In this document: positions 36,640 through 46,400 of the stretch, piece by piece
Position numbering within the stretch: the first letter of the stretch is position 1
How the letters are laid out: each line of letters begins with the position of its first letter
From: Anaerolineae bacterium
GTDB lineage: Bacteria; Chloroflexota; Anaerolineae; Caldilineales; Caldilineaceae
Assembly (NCBI GenBank): GCA_030432295.1
Contig: JAUIHI010000004.1
Span: 121,706 to 185,705 of the forward strand
Direction of reading: 5' to 3'
Length of the DNA stretch: 64,000 nucleotides
The notes under the pieces: model-generated
Databases searched by the model: none
Told to the model about the DNA's origin: nothing
The model's input: the letters and a program-made list of their open reading frames with translations, nothing else
Made by a program: the position numbers and the translations under genes

Positions 36640-37710
36640 TTACTTCGCCAGATAGGATTTGACAATGTCAATGATCAGCCCCACATCCAACCCCGCGTCA
36701 CTGAGCGGCGTGCGGCAGGCCGTGCCCTCGGTGATGCAACTGTGGAAGTGGCGCATCTCGCGCACAAAAGCGCTGTCCCAATCGATGGCCGGCTGCTTGC
36801 GGTAGGTGACGCCCGCTTCGTCGATGCCCTGAATGGTGATTTTGGAGATGTGGCCTTTGGAGAAGCCGGTCGGATATTCCAGAATCACCCGTTTGTTGCC
36901 GCCGTAGATTTCCAGGGATTCCTGAAAATCCCAGAGTTCGGGCAGGTCGATCCAGGTGGCGACACAGCGCGCACCGTTGGCGTAGGCCAGGGTGGTGGTG
37001 AAGGCCCGCCCATCCAGCCAGATTTCCGTGCTCACAATCTCCGTGGGCAACCCCATCACCGTACGCAGGCCGTAGAGGTCGTGGATCATACTGCCCGACA
37101 GCATATGAAAGGCCCGCTCCACCGGGGGCGGGGCCTCGCCGATGGCCTCCATCCGGGCGGCTGTGCGCGCAGCATTGGTGGCCTCGATGGCCTCGGCAGG
37201 GATATCGTCGAAGCGGCGGATGTCGAACTGGGCCGTGTGCAGATTGTTATTGGGGTGCAGGTGGTTGATCTGCACGAAAGTCACGTCCATCTCCTCGGCC
37301 TCGGCCCTGGCAACCTCAAAGGCCGGATCGAAGACTTTCATATAGCCGGCCTGGCCCACTTTGCCGGATCGCTTCTGGGCCGCCACCATCCGCTCCATCT
37401 CCTGCAAGGAAAAACAGACCGGTTTTTCGATAAAGACGTGCTTGCCCGCGTCAAAAGCAGCCACGGCCACATCGGTTTTGGGATCGCTCTGGCAGAGCAG
37501 CACCGCGTCCACATCCGCGGCCAGCAGGTCCCGGTAGTCGGTGAAATGATGCGGCACGTGAAAGCGTTTGGCCACATAGGCCGCGGCCCCAGCCGAAACA
37601 TCGCAGACAGCCGTGACTTCAAACTCATCCTGCAATTCCAGCAGATTGGGCATGTGGTGGACCTGCGCGATGGCGCCACAGCCGACCACACCCATGCGAA
37701 TCGGGTTCAT
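36640..37710 (-). CDS. Gfo/Idh/MocA family oxidoreductase
   Basis: A 356-residue NAD(P)-dependent dehydrogenase. The N-terminal Rossmann motif GCGAIA (10-15) and the EKP motif (95-97) are typical; the C-terminal alpha/beta domain carries HMLSGSMIHDLYGLR. Family members oxidise or reduce sugars, inositols and derivatives. GGAGAT precedes the ATG. It is the last gene of the operon with a cupin, two permeases, a binding protein and a ChbG-like deacetylase, so it probably acts on the imported sugar. Confidence 0.9.
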   Translation of the reverse strand: MNPIRMGVVGCGAIAQVHHMPNLLELQDEFEVTAVCDVSAGAAAYVAKRFHVPHHFTDYRDLLAADVDAVLLCQSDPKTDVAVAAFDAGKHVFIEKPVCFSLQEMERMVAAQKRSGKVGQAGYMKVFDPAFEVARAEAEEMDVTFVQINHLHPNNNLHTAQFDIRRFDDIPAEAIEATNAARTAARMEAIGEAPPPVERAFHMLSGSMIHDLYGLRTVMGLPTEIVSTEIWLDGRAFTTTLAYANGARCVATWIDLPELWDFQESLEIYGGNKRVILEYPTGFSKGHISKITIQGIDEAGVTYRKQPAIDWDSAFVREMRHFHSCITEGTACRTPLSDAGLDVGLIIDIVKSYLAK

Positions 37711-37745
37711 AGATTGGATCTCCTATTGGTGAAATGGTTGGGGGA

Positions 37746-38390
37746 TTAGGCCTGTTTGCCGTCGATCAGACGGGGGGCCAGTTCGTTCCAGTTGTCGTCC
37801 AGAGAGAAAAGTTGGCTGTGCAGGGCAGAGAGGGCATCCCACATAGCGGCCCGGGCCGCGGTCGCAGCGGCCACATCGCCCTGGCCCATCGCCCGCTGAT
37901 AGACAGCCGCCTGCTCTGTCTGCACCTGGGCAAAAGTTTGGGCGGTGGCCGCGACAGTCTGGGCCGCGCCCACGTGTTGTTGCAGCAGTTCGTCGTTAGT
38001 TATACTCGTGTCCACGGCGATGTCGTAGGCGCTGTGGGGCGAAAAGCGGGGCGCGTCCTTCACCCCGTCTGCCAGCCAGAAAGTGTGGGTTGGCTGGATG
38101 TGGGGCGTGACGGAAAGGTACATTGTCATCGGCTCGTCACCGACCACCCGCACCGAATGCATCTGATCGACCAGCGCCACACACATCTGGCCGGGGCCGA
38201 GCACCTCACTTTCCCCGTCGATGGTGAACTCGCAGCGCCCGGAGAGAATCAGAAAAATTTCATGGCCCAGATCGTGGGTATGGCCCTGGGAAACCTGCCC
38301 CGGCTCCATACGCAAAAAGCGCGAGCGTATCTGGGGTGTAACCAAAATATTGCGTACATCCGTACGAAAGTCGTAGACGGGAAAACCCAT
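37746..38390 (-). CDS. Cupin-domain protein
   Basis: A 214-residue protein. Residues about 20-110 form a cupin barrel with the four expected metal ligands H37, H39, E44 and H78; the C-terminal 90 residues are helical and alanine-rich. I start it at ATG 38390, where GGAG sits 6-7 bases upstream; the open frame reaches back into the permease gene. The function may be sugar-related isomerisation or regulation, given the dehydrogenase neighbour, but cannot be specified. Confidence 0.8.
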   Translation of the reverse strand: MGFPVYDFRTDVRNILVTPQIRSRFLRMEPGQVSQGHTHDLGHEIFLILSGRCEFTIDGESEVLGPGQMCVALVDQMHSVRVVGDEPMTMYLSVTPHIQPTHTFWLADGVKDAPRFSPHSAYDIAVDTSITNDELLQQHVGAAQTVAATAQTFAQVQTEQAAVYQRAMGQGDVAAATAARAAMWDALSALHSQLFSLDDNWNELAPRLIDGKQA

Positions 38391-38443
38391 TTCTATCTCC
38401 GGTTTGTGGTTTGCTGGCAGAATTCTGCGCCAAATTTCGACGC

Positions 38444-39373
38444 TCAGTCGATCCGTTTTTTCAATTTGGGGTCCAGGAAATCGCGCAGGGCGTCGCCGAA
38501 GAGATTGGCGGCCATAATGGCAAAAGTGATAGCCAGGCCAGGGAAGACCACCAGCCACCAGGGCGGTTTGAAGGCCGCGGCCAGCACACCGCCCAGCATA
38601 TTTCCCAGGCTGGGGGCCGGGGGCGGGATACCCAGGCCCAGAAAGCTGAGCGCGGATTCAGCGAAAATCGCCCCACCCAGATTGAGTGTGGCGACCACAA
38701 GAATCGGGGCCACCACCTGGGGCGCAATGTGGCGCAACATAATGCGCATGTGGCTGGCCCCCACGCAACGGGCCGCCTCGATGTAGGCGTTCTGGTTGAC
38801 GGAAAGCACAACCGAACGAATAATGCGGGTGGAGGAGGGGATGCGGGTGACGGCAATCGCAATAATGACTGTAGGCAGACCCGCTCCAGAGACCACCAGC
38901 AGGAGCAGGGCCAGAATCAGAGCAGGAAAGGACATCAGCACATCGATCAACCGCTGACTGACCAAGTCAAAACGGTTACCCAGATAGCCGCTGGCAACCC
39001 CCCAGATAAACCCGATCAGATCGCCCAAAAAGACCGATGTGAGGCTGACAATCAAGGTGATGCGAAAACCAAAGATAATACGGCTGAGGACATCCCGGCC
39101 CAGGTTGTCCGTCCCCAGCAGATGGTTGACGGAGGGGGCCTGTCGGATCGCCCCATAATCCGCTTCCAAGGGATCGAAAGGGGAAATCTGGGGGGCAAAG
39201 ATGGCCAGAGCGAGCATAATAATCCAGAAGACCAGCCCGACCGCGCCAATCGGCGAGGAGAGGGCAAAACGGGCGACAGGCCCAAACAGCCGACGCGCCA
39301 AGCTTATGGATTCAATCTCCACGGCGGTGCCAGCCCCATTTGGGTCTGGCGGCAGAACTCTTGAATGACTCAT
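38444..39373 (-). CDS. ABC transporter permease (DppC-like)
   Basis: A 309-residue inner-membrane permease with the DppC layout: an N-terminal helix (VGLVFWIIMLALAIFAPQ), the HLLGTDNLGRDVLSRI segment, and an EAA loop (CVGASHMRIMLRHIAPQ). AAGGA lies 7 bases before the ATG. It pairs with the DppB-like permease upstream. No ATPase gene is present in this operon, so the transporter must borrow or have one elsewhere, possibly that of the 5660-14337 operon. Confidence 0.9.
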   Translation of the reverse strand: MSHSRVLPPDPNGAGTAVEIESISLARRLFGPVARFALSSPIGAVGLVFWIIMLALAIFAPQISPFDPLEADYGAIRQAPSVNHLLGTDNLGRDVLSRIIFGFRITLIVSLTSVFLGDLIGFIWGVASGYLGNRFDLVSQRLIDVLMSFPALILALLLLVVSGAGLPTVIIAIAVTRIPSSTRIIRSVVLSVNQNAYIEAARCVGASHMRIMLRHIAPQVVAPILVVATLNLGGAIFAESALSFLGLGIPPPAPSLGNMLGGVLAAAFKPPWWLVVFPGLAITFAIMAANLFGDALRDFLDPKLKKRID

Positions 39374-39421
39374 CCCAAATCCTTCTGCGAGCGGAAAGGG
39401 TTTGACAGCAACAGGTGTTTA

Positions 39422-40381
39422 TCAATCGTAGCGAATACGGGGGTCCAGGAAGGCATAGCTTATGTCCACAATCAGATTGACAAAAATATAGATCAGGCCG
39501 TAGATGAGAACCAGATTCTGGATCATCATCCAGTCCCGCTCGGTCAGGCCCTGCACCAGCAAACTGCCCAGCCCCGGCACAGCAAAGGCCTTTTCCACCG
39601 AGACAGCACCACCCAGCAGACCGCCCAAGGCCAGGCCAGTGGTGGTGACCACAGGCAGCATTGCGTTCTTGAAGACGTGACGCCAGATGACCAGATAATC
39701 GGTCAGCCCTTTGGCCCGGGCCGTGCGGATGTAGTCCTCGTAGAGCACTTCCAGCGCGGCGGAGCGAGCGAAACGGGCAATGGCCGCGGCCAGGGGCAAT
39801 CCCAGAGCCAGCGCGGGCAGCAGCGTCATCGAGAGATTGCCCAGGGGGTCTTCCCATAGCTGTATAATTGTGATGGGCGGTCGCCAACTGAAGGTCAGCA
39901 CAGTGAAGAGGATAATCAGCAGCCCCAGCCAATAGCTGGGCACAGCGATAAAGATCGTAATTCCCACCCGGGACATCTGATCCATCAGGCTGTTGCGCCG
40001 AATCGCGCTCAGCATACCCACGGGAACCCCAATCAGCCAGGAAAAGAGAACGGCCATCAGCGCAATCTGGGCCGATATTGGCCCTCGACGCACAAACATC
40101 GCGCTGATGGGGTCTTTGGTCCAGAAGGAACTGCCCATATCTCCCCGCACAACCGCACCCATCCAGTCCAGATATTGCAGAGGGTAGGATTTGTCCAGCC
40201 CCAGGCTGGCTCTGGCCGCGGCCAATTCCTCTTCGTTGAGTACATAAATCCCGGTCGATTCGGAGAAGATCAGTTGCAACGGATCGCCGGGAAGCACGCG
40301 CATGGCCAAGAAAATCAGCACAGTGACGCCAAAGATAGTCGGAATCGCAATCAACAGGCGATTGAGAATGTATTTTGTCAT
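39422..40381 (-). CDS. ABC transporter permease (DppB-like)
   Basis: A 319-residue permease opening with the standard MTKYILNRLLIAIPTIFGV and carrying the RVLPGDPLQLIF segment and the EAA loop (ARAKGLTDYLVIWRHVFKNA). I start it at ATG 40381, where the family sequence begins; there is no clear ribosome site. The longer frame to 40444 would run into an intercistronic hairpin. It follows the binding-protein gene by 101 bases. Confidence 0.88.
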   Translation of the reverse strand: MTKYILNRLLIAIPTIFGVTVLIFLAMRVLPGDPLQLIFSESTGIYVLNEEELAAARASLGLDKSYPLQYLDWMGAVVRGDMGSSFWTKDPISAMFVRRGPISAQIALMAVLFSWLIGVPVGMLSAIRRNSLMDQMSRVGITIFIAVPSYWLGLLIILFTVLTFSWRPPITIIQLWEDPLGNLSMTLLPALALGLPLAAAIARFARSAALEVLYEDYIRTARAKGLTDYLVIWRHVFKNAMLPVVTTTGLALGGLLGGAVSVEKAFAVPGLGSLLVQGLTERDWMMIQNLVLIYGLIYIFVNLIVDISYAFLDPRIRYD

Positions 40382-40416
40382 GGGTGATGTGTGGGTGGGG
40401 TAGGGATTGGGGATGA

Positions 40417-40472
40417 GGGATTGGAGATTGAGGGCGGAGATCAACTAATCTCCCATCCCAATCTCCAATCCC
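40417..40472. repeat. Intercistronic hairpin after the binding-protein gene
   Basis: GGGATTGGAGATTG (40417-40430) pairs perfectly with 40459-40472 across a 28-base loop. As in the first operon it lies between the binding-protein gene and the first permease and may set their relative expression. Similar words (AATCTCCAATC) occur near 15765. Confidence 0.55.
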
Positions 40473-40482
40473 TTGTCTCTAT

Positions 40483-42204
40483 TTATGCTTCGTCATCCAG
40501 CCAGACAGTTTCGATCCGGCCCCATTCGGCGAAGATGCGGTTGTCCAGAGACAACCCCTTGACCCGATTGTTCCACATGGGCAAGTGGAAGGTGTAGCCA
40601 ATCAGGTATTCGGGGGGATTCTCGTCCAGCATATCCTGGGCCTGGTCGATCTGTCCCTTGCGCACGTCCAGGTCGGTCTCCACGTCAATCTGGTCGAGCA
40701 GGGCATCGAAGTCCGGATTGCTGTAGCCCTTCCAGTTCTGAGAGCCGTCTGTGCGCCACCATTGGTTGGCACGAGGCGAAATGTCAGAGACGCCGTGGCC
40801 CCGGGTGTCGATCACAATCTGGTATGTTCCCGCCTGCTGTTCGGAGGGCAGAGTAGCCCGTTCGACGATACGAATATCGGTCTCGATATTCAGGCTGCGT
40901 TTGAGCATATCCTGGAAGGCCGGGGCCAGCAGTTCGCCCTGGGGGCCCGCCGCGGCCAGCAGTTCCACGCCTGTGATGCCGTCCCCATAGCCCGCATCGA
41001 CCAGCAACTGCTTAGCCGTCTCAATGTCCTCGCTCTTGTCCTCTCGATAGCCGGGTAAAGTCGCCAGGACTTCCGGGGGCGTGGCGTTGGGATTTCCCTG
41101 AGGAACCCAGCGGGTGATGTTGATCAATTCCTGGGTTCCAAAGGCTGCGGCCAGATTCTGCTTGCTGACGGCCAGATGCACGGCCCGACGCACCCGGGGA
41201 TCGTCAAAGGGTGGTTTATTGCAATTCATCACCGCCCAATAGGCACCAAAGTTGGCAAGTTTGTTGGCCTGCACACTATCGGGCCGATTGTTGCCCTCGT
41301 CCCAGGTCTCTTTGGAGACATTCCAGGACATATCCGCCTGGTCCGTCAGCACAGCCGTGCCCCGATCAGACCAGGCCGGTACGTGGAGAAGCTCCAGCCC
41401 ATCCACATAGGGAAGCTCCGGATCCCAATAGTCCGGGTTGGCTTCCAGCACCCATTTTTCCGCAGGCAGATGCTCCACAAAACGGAAAGCACCTGTGCCG
41501 GGTGCGATGACCGAGCGCAGGTCCTGGTTGTTCTCATCCAGAGCTTTTTTGGAATAGACGATTGCCGCGGTATCCGCCAGCAGGTTGAGGAAGAAGGCCC
41601 GGGGCGAGTTGAGGTTGAACTGCACAGTCAAATCCCCGGTAGCTTCCACTGAATCGACCATCCCGTAGTCGCTGCTCAGGGGGATGACGATGCCTTCCGG
41701 CGGGTTTGTGATGCGGCTGAAAGTCGCCACTACATCAGCAGAAGAGAAGGGCGTGCCGTCGTGGAAGGTGACCCCTTCGCGCAGGTTGAATGTGTAGACC
41801 AGCCCATCGTCCGAGACCTCCCAGCTTTCGGCCAGGTCAGGAACAATTGTGCGCAGGCCGTCCACCAGATTGTTGCGCACCAGCCCGTTGTACATATGGC
41901 ACAGTGCCGTAACGCCGCCCCCCTGATGGATGTCGAAACTGGACATTGTGACGCCAAAGGCTGTGCGCACGATACCGCCCCGCTTGGGCGTACCGTCAGG
42001 ACGCATCATCCCCTCGCCCTGGACCGCCGGCGCGGGTGTGGGGACGGGCGTGGCCGTGGCAACGGTGGCCAGGGTTTCCCCGCTGGGTGTCGTCGCTGGC
42101 GCACACGCGGCCAGAATAGCCACCCCTGCACTCGATCCGACAATGCGCAAGAATGCGCGCCGTGACACCAGTGGGTTCAGTCCGCTGTTTTTCTGCTTCT
42201 TCAT
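40483..42204 (-). CDS. Family-5 solute-binding lipoprotein with Tat-type signal
   Basis: A 573-residue substrate-binding protein of the peptide/oligosaccharide family. The signal contains SRRAFLR (14-20), a twin-arginine motif, and lipobox LAAC (C34), so it is probably a Tat-exported lipoprotein. The family region YTFNLREGVTFHDGTPF lies near 115-131. I start at ATG 42204 because AGGAGG is 7 bases upstream; the frame extends 126 bases further without similarity. It supplies the two permeases encoded next. Confidence 0.9.
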   Translation of the reverse strand: MKKQKNSGLNPLVSRRAFLRIVGSSAGVAILAACAPATTPSGETLATVATATPVPTPAPAVQGEGMMRPDGTPKRGGIVRTAFGVTMSSFDIHQGGGVTALCHMYNGLVRNNLVDGLRTIVPDLAESWEVSDDGLVYTFNLREGVTFHDGTPFSSADVVATFSRITNPPEGIVIPLSSDYGMVDSVEATGDLTVQFNLNSPRAFFLNLLADTAAIVYSKKALDENNQDLRSVIAPGTGAFRFVEHLPAEKWVLEANPDYWDPELPYVDGLELLHVPAWSDRGTAVLTDQADMSWNVSKETWDEGNNRPDSVQANKLANFGAYWAVMNCNKPPFDDPRVRRAVHLAVSKQNLAAAFGTQELINITRWVPQGNPNATPPEVLATLPGYREDKSEDIETAKQLLVDAGYGDGITGVELLAAAGPQGELLAPAFQDMLKRSLNIETDIRIVERATLPSEQQAGTYQIVIDTRGHGVSDISPRANQWWRTDGSQNWKGYSNPDFDALLDQIDVETDLDVRKGQIDQAQDMLDENPPEYLIGYTFHLPMWNNRVKGLSLDNRIFAEWGRIETVWLDDEA

Positions 42205-42332
42205 TCCGCTCCTCCTGAATAGTGGCTCCGAACAGATACAAAAAGGGAAATTTATGGGGTGGATAAGAAGATAGCACAGTTGCAAACATTGCACAAACAG
42301 CTTTTTTAGACCGGCACAGCCCATTCTCAAAG

Positions 42333-42366
42333 AGACCTGGCAGGTATTCTGAAACCTGCCAGGTCT
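42333..42366. repeat. 13-bp hairpin upstream of the binding-protein gene
   Basis: AGACCTGGCAGGT (42333-42345) and its complement (42354-42366) form a perfect stem with an 8-base loop, between the ChbG-like and binding-protein genes. No T-run of note follows; it may be a repeat or a processing element. Confidence 0.6.
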
Positions 42367-42416
42367 GTTCGGGGAGTAATTTGGAGAGATACGACCGAAG
42401 GAATGTTGACCAGCGC

Positions 42417-43229
42417 CTAGAGTGCGCCACGCTTCACATCGCCGTAGCTGACCAGCCGAATACCCCGGACTTCGATAATATCCTTGACACCCTCGTCGGT
42501 CCAGGCATCGACAACGCCCTGGCGGTCTTGCGCCACTTTCTCATAGCCCACATGCCCAATGGCCTGGCTCTCGTGAGTGTCCAGACAGGGGTGATCCACG
42601 TGCAGCCAGCGCCCCGGCTGAAGCGCTTCCAGATTCTGGCACAAGGCCGCCACCTTCTCGGCGGGTGAAAGGGCCTGGTTGTTTTCGCCAAAGGCCCGGA
42701 AACGCTCAAAGCCAGCGCCGCTCACATCCACGCCCAGGCCGAATTCTTCAACCAGCCCATCGACGACGCCCTGAAAGTTGGGGTCGTCACGCAGGCCGCC
42801 CATATGAAAGGTGGCGTGGCTGGCCCAGGGAATGTGCTTCTGCACCAGTTCGATCTGGGCGCGCAGTTCCTTCTCCACATCGCCGGGCGTCCAATCCCCC
42901 TGCTCGAAGGTGATCTCGTCCGGGTAGTTGTCGTTCTTGCGGAAGGTGCGATAGAAGAAGCCATCTGCGTCAGAAACTGTGCTGGGGCCGGTGAGGGGGT
43001 GCCAGCGAAAGTTTTCCCATTCGCTGGTCAGGGTGAAATGGACGCCCACGTCGTAGCCGGGATTGGCCTTCAGCAGCTTGACCGCCTCCGGAAACCAGGG
43101 GGTGGGGGCCATCAATTCCACCGAGCGGCAGATGCCATCGGTGAAGACCCGGATGCAGGCTTCGTTGGCCGCGTGGGAAAAGCCGATGTCATCGGCACGC
43201 ACAAGGAGGACAATTGGTTCTGTAGACAC
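42417..43229 (-). CDS. ChbG/HpnK (YdjC-like) carbohydrate deacetylase
   Basis: A 270-residue protein of the YdjC/ChbG family, metal-dependent deacetylases of N-acetylated sugars such as chito-oligosaccharides. The metal motif appears as D13-D14 in RADDIGFSHA, H64 in VGVHFTLTSEW, and SHATFHMGG further on. The start is GTG 43229 with AAAGG 6 bases upstream. It heads the operon with the binding protein, permeases, cupin and Gfo/Idh enzyme, which hints that this operon imports an acetylated or amino sugar oligomer. Confidence 0.85.
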   Translation of the reverse strand: MSTEPIVLLVRADDIGFSHAANEACIRVFTDGICRSVELMAPTPWFPEAVKLLKANPGYDVGVHFTLTSEWENFRWHPLTGPSTVSDADGFFYRTFRKNDNYPDEITFEQGDWTPGDVEKELRAQIELVQKHIPWASHATFHMGGLRDDPNFQGVVDGLVEEFGLGVDVSGAGFERFRAFGENNQALSPAEKVAALCQNLEALQPGRWLHVDHPCLDTHESQAIGHVGYEKVAQDRQGVVDAWTDEGVKDIIEVRGIRLVSYGDVKRGAL

Positions 43230-43284
43230 GGGATACCTTTCTGTACTTTGATATGGAAAAGCAAATGGTAATTATGCCAAAACT

Positions 43285-43417
43285 GTACTGGTCAGGAAGA
43301 TATTGAACTTTAACGCAGAGTCGCAAAGTAGCAAAGACGCAGAGCACACCTTTGCGTCTTTGCTACTTTGCGCCATTGCGTTGAGGACCGGCAGTTCAAG
43401 TTGTTGTTGACCAATAC
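43285..43417. repeat. Palindromic repeat element, copy 3
   Basis: About 133 bases with ends GTACTGGTCAGGAAGAT at the left and, on the opposite strand, GTATTGGTCAACAACAAC from the right, related to the ends of the elements at 3544 and 60852. The core is a perfect 20-bp stem (43322-43341 with 43353-43372). It lies between the ChbG-like gene and the RHS gene and may terminate RHS transcription. Confidence 0.65.
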
Positions 43418-43448
43418 AGAATTATGCAAAAACGTGCGGCAGGAGACG

Positions 43449-46400
43449 CTACCCGCCGATACAGCCTTTGGCGAATATATCCTCCCGGCTATAGCTCACC
43501 CAATCGGCAAGGAACGACACCTCCAGTTTATACCCGATCTCGGCGCAGGCCTGGCACTTGGCGCTGTAGAGGGAGACGCCCCGGGTCAGAGAGTAGCCGA
43601 TACAGACCGAGCAGCTGCCCTTCAATTCGCCATAGACATATGCCTTCAGCTTTACCTGCTTGAAGGGCCATTCCAGCAGCCCCGCTTTGACGCCACCGGC
43701 CACACTGCCCGTACCACACAGTTTGATGCTGTTCTGCCCGGAACAGTAGTTCAGCTCGCCGCCGCCTGCAATGGTCACGCCCAGTTTGCCGTAGGCCTCC
43801 ACCCCAAATTTGAAGCTGTAGCTACGAATTTGGAAGCCGATGCTGGCCAGGGGCCAGGTGATGGCGATGCCTGCGCTGGCACTCACACTGGCAGAACCCA
43901 CGTAGTCCTTGCGCGGGCAGTCGGGACAGTCCCCACCCGCCGGACCCTCGCAACATTTGCGGCAGACTTTGGCCTGGGCTTTCAGCGTGCCTTTGGCTTT
44001 GACAGAAGGTGCGCTGGGCAGCCCTTTGAGTAAGGACGAAATCCGTGTTGTATATTTCTCCAACCCCAACAGATCGTCCGATTCTTTCTGGACGGAGATG
44101 CAGTCGGTGGAGGACCAGCCCAACGGATCGACGCGGGTGACCGGATTGTTCTGGGCATAGCGGTAGAGATTCGGCCCTTCCACCTGGCCCAGGGGATCGG
44201 CCTGGACGAAGCGGCCCAGACTGGGGCTGTAGCGCCTGGCCCGGTTGTCGTAGAGATCAGCCGCGGCGTCCCAGCGGCGACCAGCGAACTGGTAGGGGTT
44301 GGCCAGATTCTCCTGGCGGGCCGTGCTCTGGCCAAAGGCGTCGTACTCGTAGCGGTTGACCAGCCCGCCGCTGTTGTCTGCCAGATAGCGGGTGGAGCCA
44401 GTCCCGTCGCTGAGATAGTAGCCGCTGCCATCGGACCCGGCCCGGGCCAGGCGACCGTCGGTGAAGGGGGCCAGTGTGTAGCCCGTCTTCAGCACGCCAA
44501 CCGGCGCGTATTCGGCCAGGACAGTCGTGCCGACGCCCACGCCGTCGTGGAGGAAGTTGGTGGTGACGCCGCCGACAGTTTCCCCCACCCGGCGGCGCAG
44601 CGCGTCGTAGGCATAGGCGGCGCTGCCATCCGGACCGGTCGTGCCGGTCATTTCGTCGCGGAAGTTGTAGGTGTAGGTGCGGTTGACATCGCCGCTCATC
44701 CCTACCAGCCGACTTCGGGCGTCGTAGGTGTAGGTCTGATTCTGGCCGCCGCTGCTTTGGGTCAACTGATTGCCAGCGTTGTACTGATAGGTTGTCGCCG
44801 TGCCATCTCGCACCAATTGGGTGCGGTTGCCCGCGGCGTCGTAGGCAAAGGTCTGGTTATAGCTCAGCCCACCCGTGCGCTGTTCACCGGTGAGCCGGTT
44901 GGCGTCGTCGTAGGCATAGGCGAGCACATCGCCGTTGGCGTAGTCAATGCGGGTGCGGTTGCCCGCGGCGTCGTAGGTGTAGGCAAGCTGATCCAGCACA
45001 GTCCCATCCGCGCCCTGGTAGCCCATCTCGACTGTGCGCCCAGCACTGTCGTACGCAATCTGCATCTGCACGCCGTCGCCCATCTGCTGGCCGATCAGGC
45101 GGCTGTTGGCGTCGTAGGTCAGCCCAATGCGTTGGCCGCCCTGGACCACTTGGGTCAGGCGATCCAGGGCATCGTAAGTGTAGCGGGTGGTCAGGCCATC
45201 CGGCCCGATGAGTTGGGTGCGGTTGCCGGTTCCGTCGTAGGCGTAACGGATGGTTTTCTGCATCCGTCGGTCGTCCACAGTTGCCAGCCGCCCCACCGCG
45301 TCGTAGCCCAGGCGCATATCGGTCACCGGAGCGATGACGTGGGTCAGCCGTCCGGCTGCGTCAAAGCTACGGGCAATGGCGGTGCTGTCGGGATAGTTGA
45401 CCGCCGCCTCGCGCCCGGCCGCGTCGTAGGTGTATGTGAGCAGATCGCCGTTGGCGTAGGTGGTCGATACAATCTGCCCTTTGGCGTCGTAGGCGTAGGT
45501 GGTGGATTGATTCAGCGGATCGGTGACGGTGAGCAGACGGTTGGCCGCGTCGTAGACGAAAGCCGTGCGCCGGCCCAGCGGATCGACTGTGGCTGTGCGG
45601 TTGCCGTTGGCGTCATATTCGTAGGCAGTGGCATTACCCAGGGGATCGATCTCCCGGACCAGACGGCTCACCCCGTCGTACTCGAATTGGGTGAGCTGGC
45701 CGTCGGCCTGGTTTCCGCCAGCCGGGATAGCCGCCACCGTGCGGACGCGGTTGTCCGCGGCGTCATAAGTGTGGAGCATTCGTTCGCCGAGGGGATTCGC
45801 CTCTTCGATCAGTCGCCCCAGGGGGTCATAGGCGAAGGTGTGGGTCGTGCTCAGCGGGGCGGTCTCCCCAATCATTCGACCCATCCCGTCGTAGGCAAAG
45901 GCAGTCGTATTGCTCAGCGCGTCGGTCTGGCGGATGCGCCGCTGTGCGCCGTCGTAGGCGTAGACAGTCGCATTGCCGTTGGGGTCGATCTCCCGCACCA
46001 GATTGCCCCGCCCGTCGTACGCGTATTGGGCCTGCTCGCCCAGCGCGTTGACCAGTGCCACAGGCCGGTAGAGAGCGTCGTAGCGATGGCGCAGAGTCAT
46101 CCCCGTGGGGTCGGTGGTGGTGAGCAGATTACCCGCGGCGTCGTAGGTGTAGCCCGTCACATTGCCCAGAGGATCGGTCTCGCTCGTCGTCTCGCCAAAG
46201 GCATTGACCGCGTAGGTCGTCGTCTCCCCGTTGGCGTCCACTGCGGCCACCAGGCGGCCCAGCGCGTCGTAACGCTGCTCGTCCACCAGCGCCAGCCCGC
46301 CGGGGTCCACCGTCTGCGTGCGCAGGCGGCTGAGAGGATCGTAGGTGAAGACGGTCTGCGTGCCCCGGCCATCGGTGATGCTCAGCATATCCCCATTGGC

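Noticed and set aside
36505..37749. Long plus-strand frame over the Gfo/Idh gene
   Set aside because: Shadow of the recognised dehydrogenase; it also runs through the terminator hairpin.
43230..43448. An immunity gene following the RHS gene
   Set aside because: The gap is occupied by a palindromic repeat and holds no credible open frame with a ribosome site.
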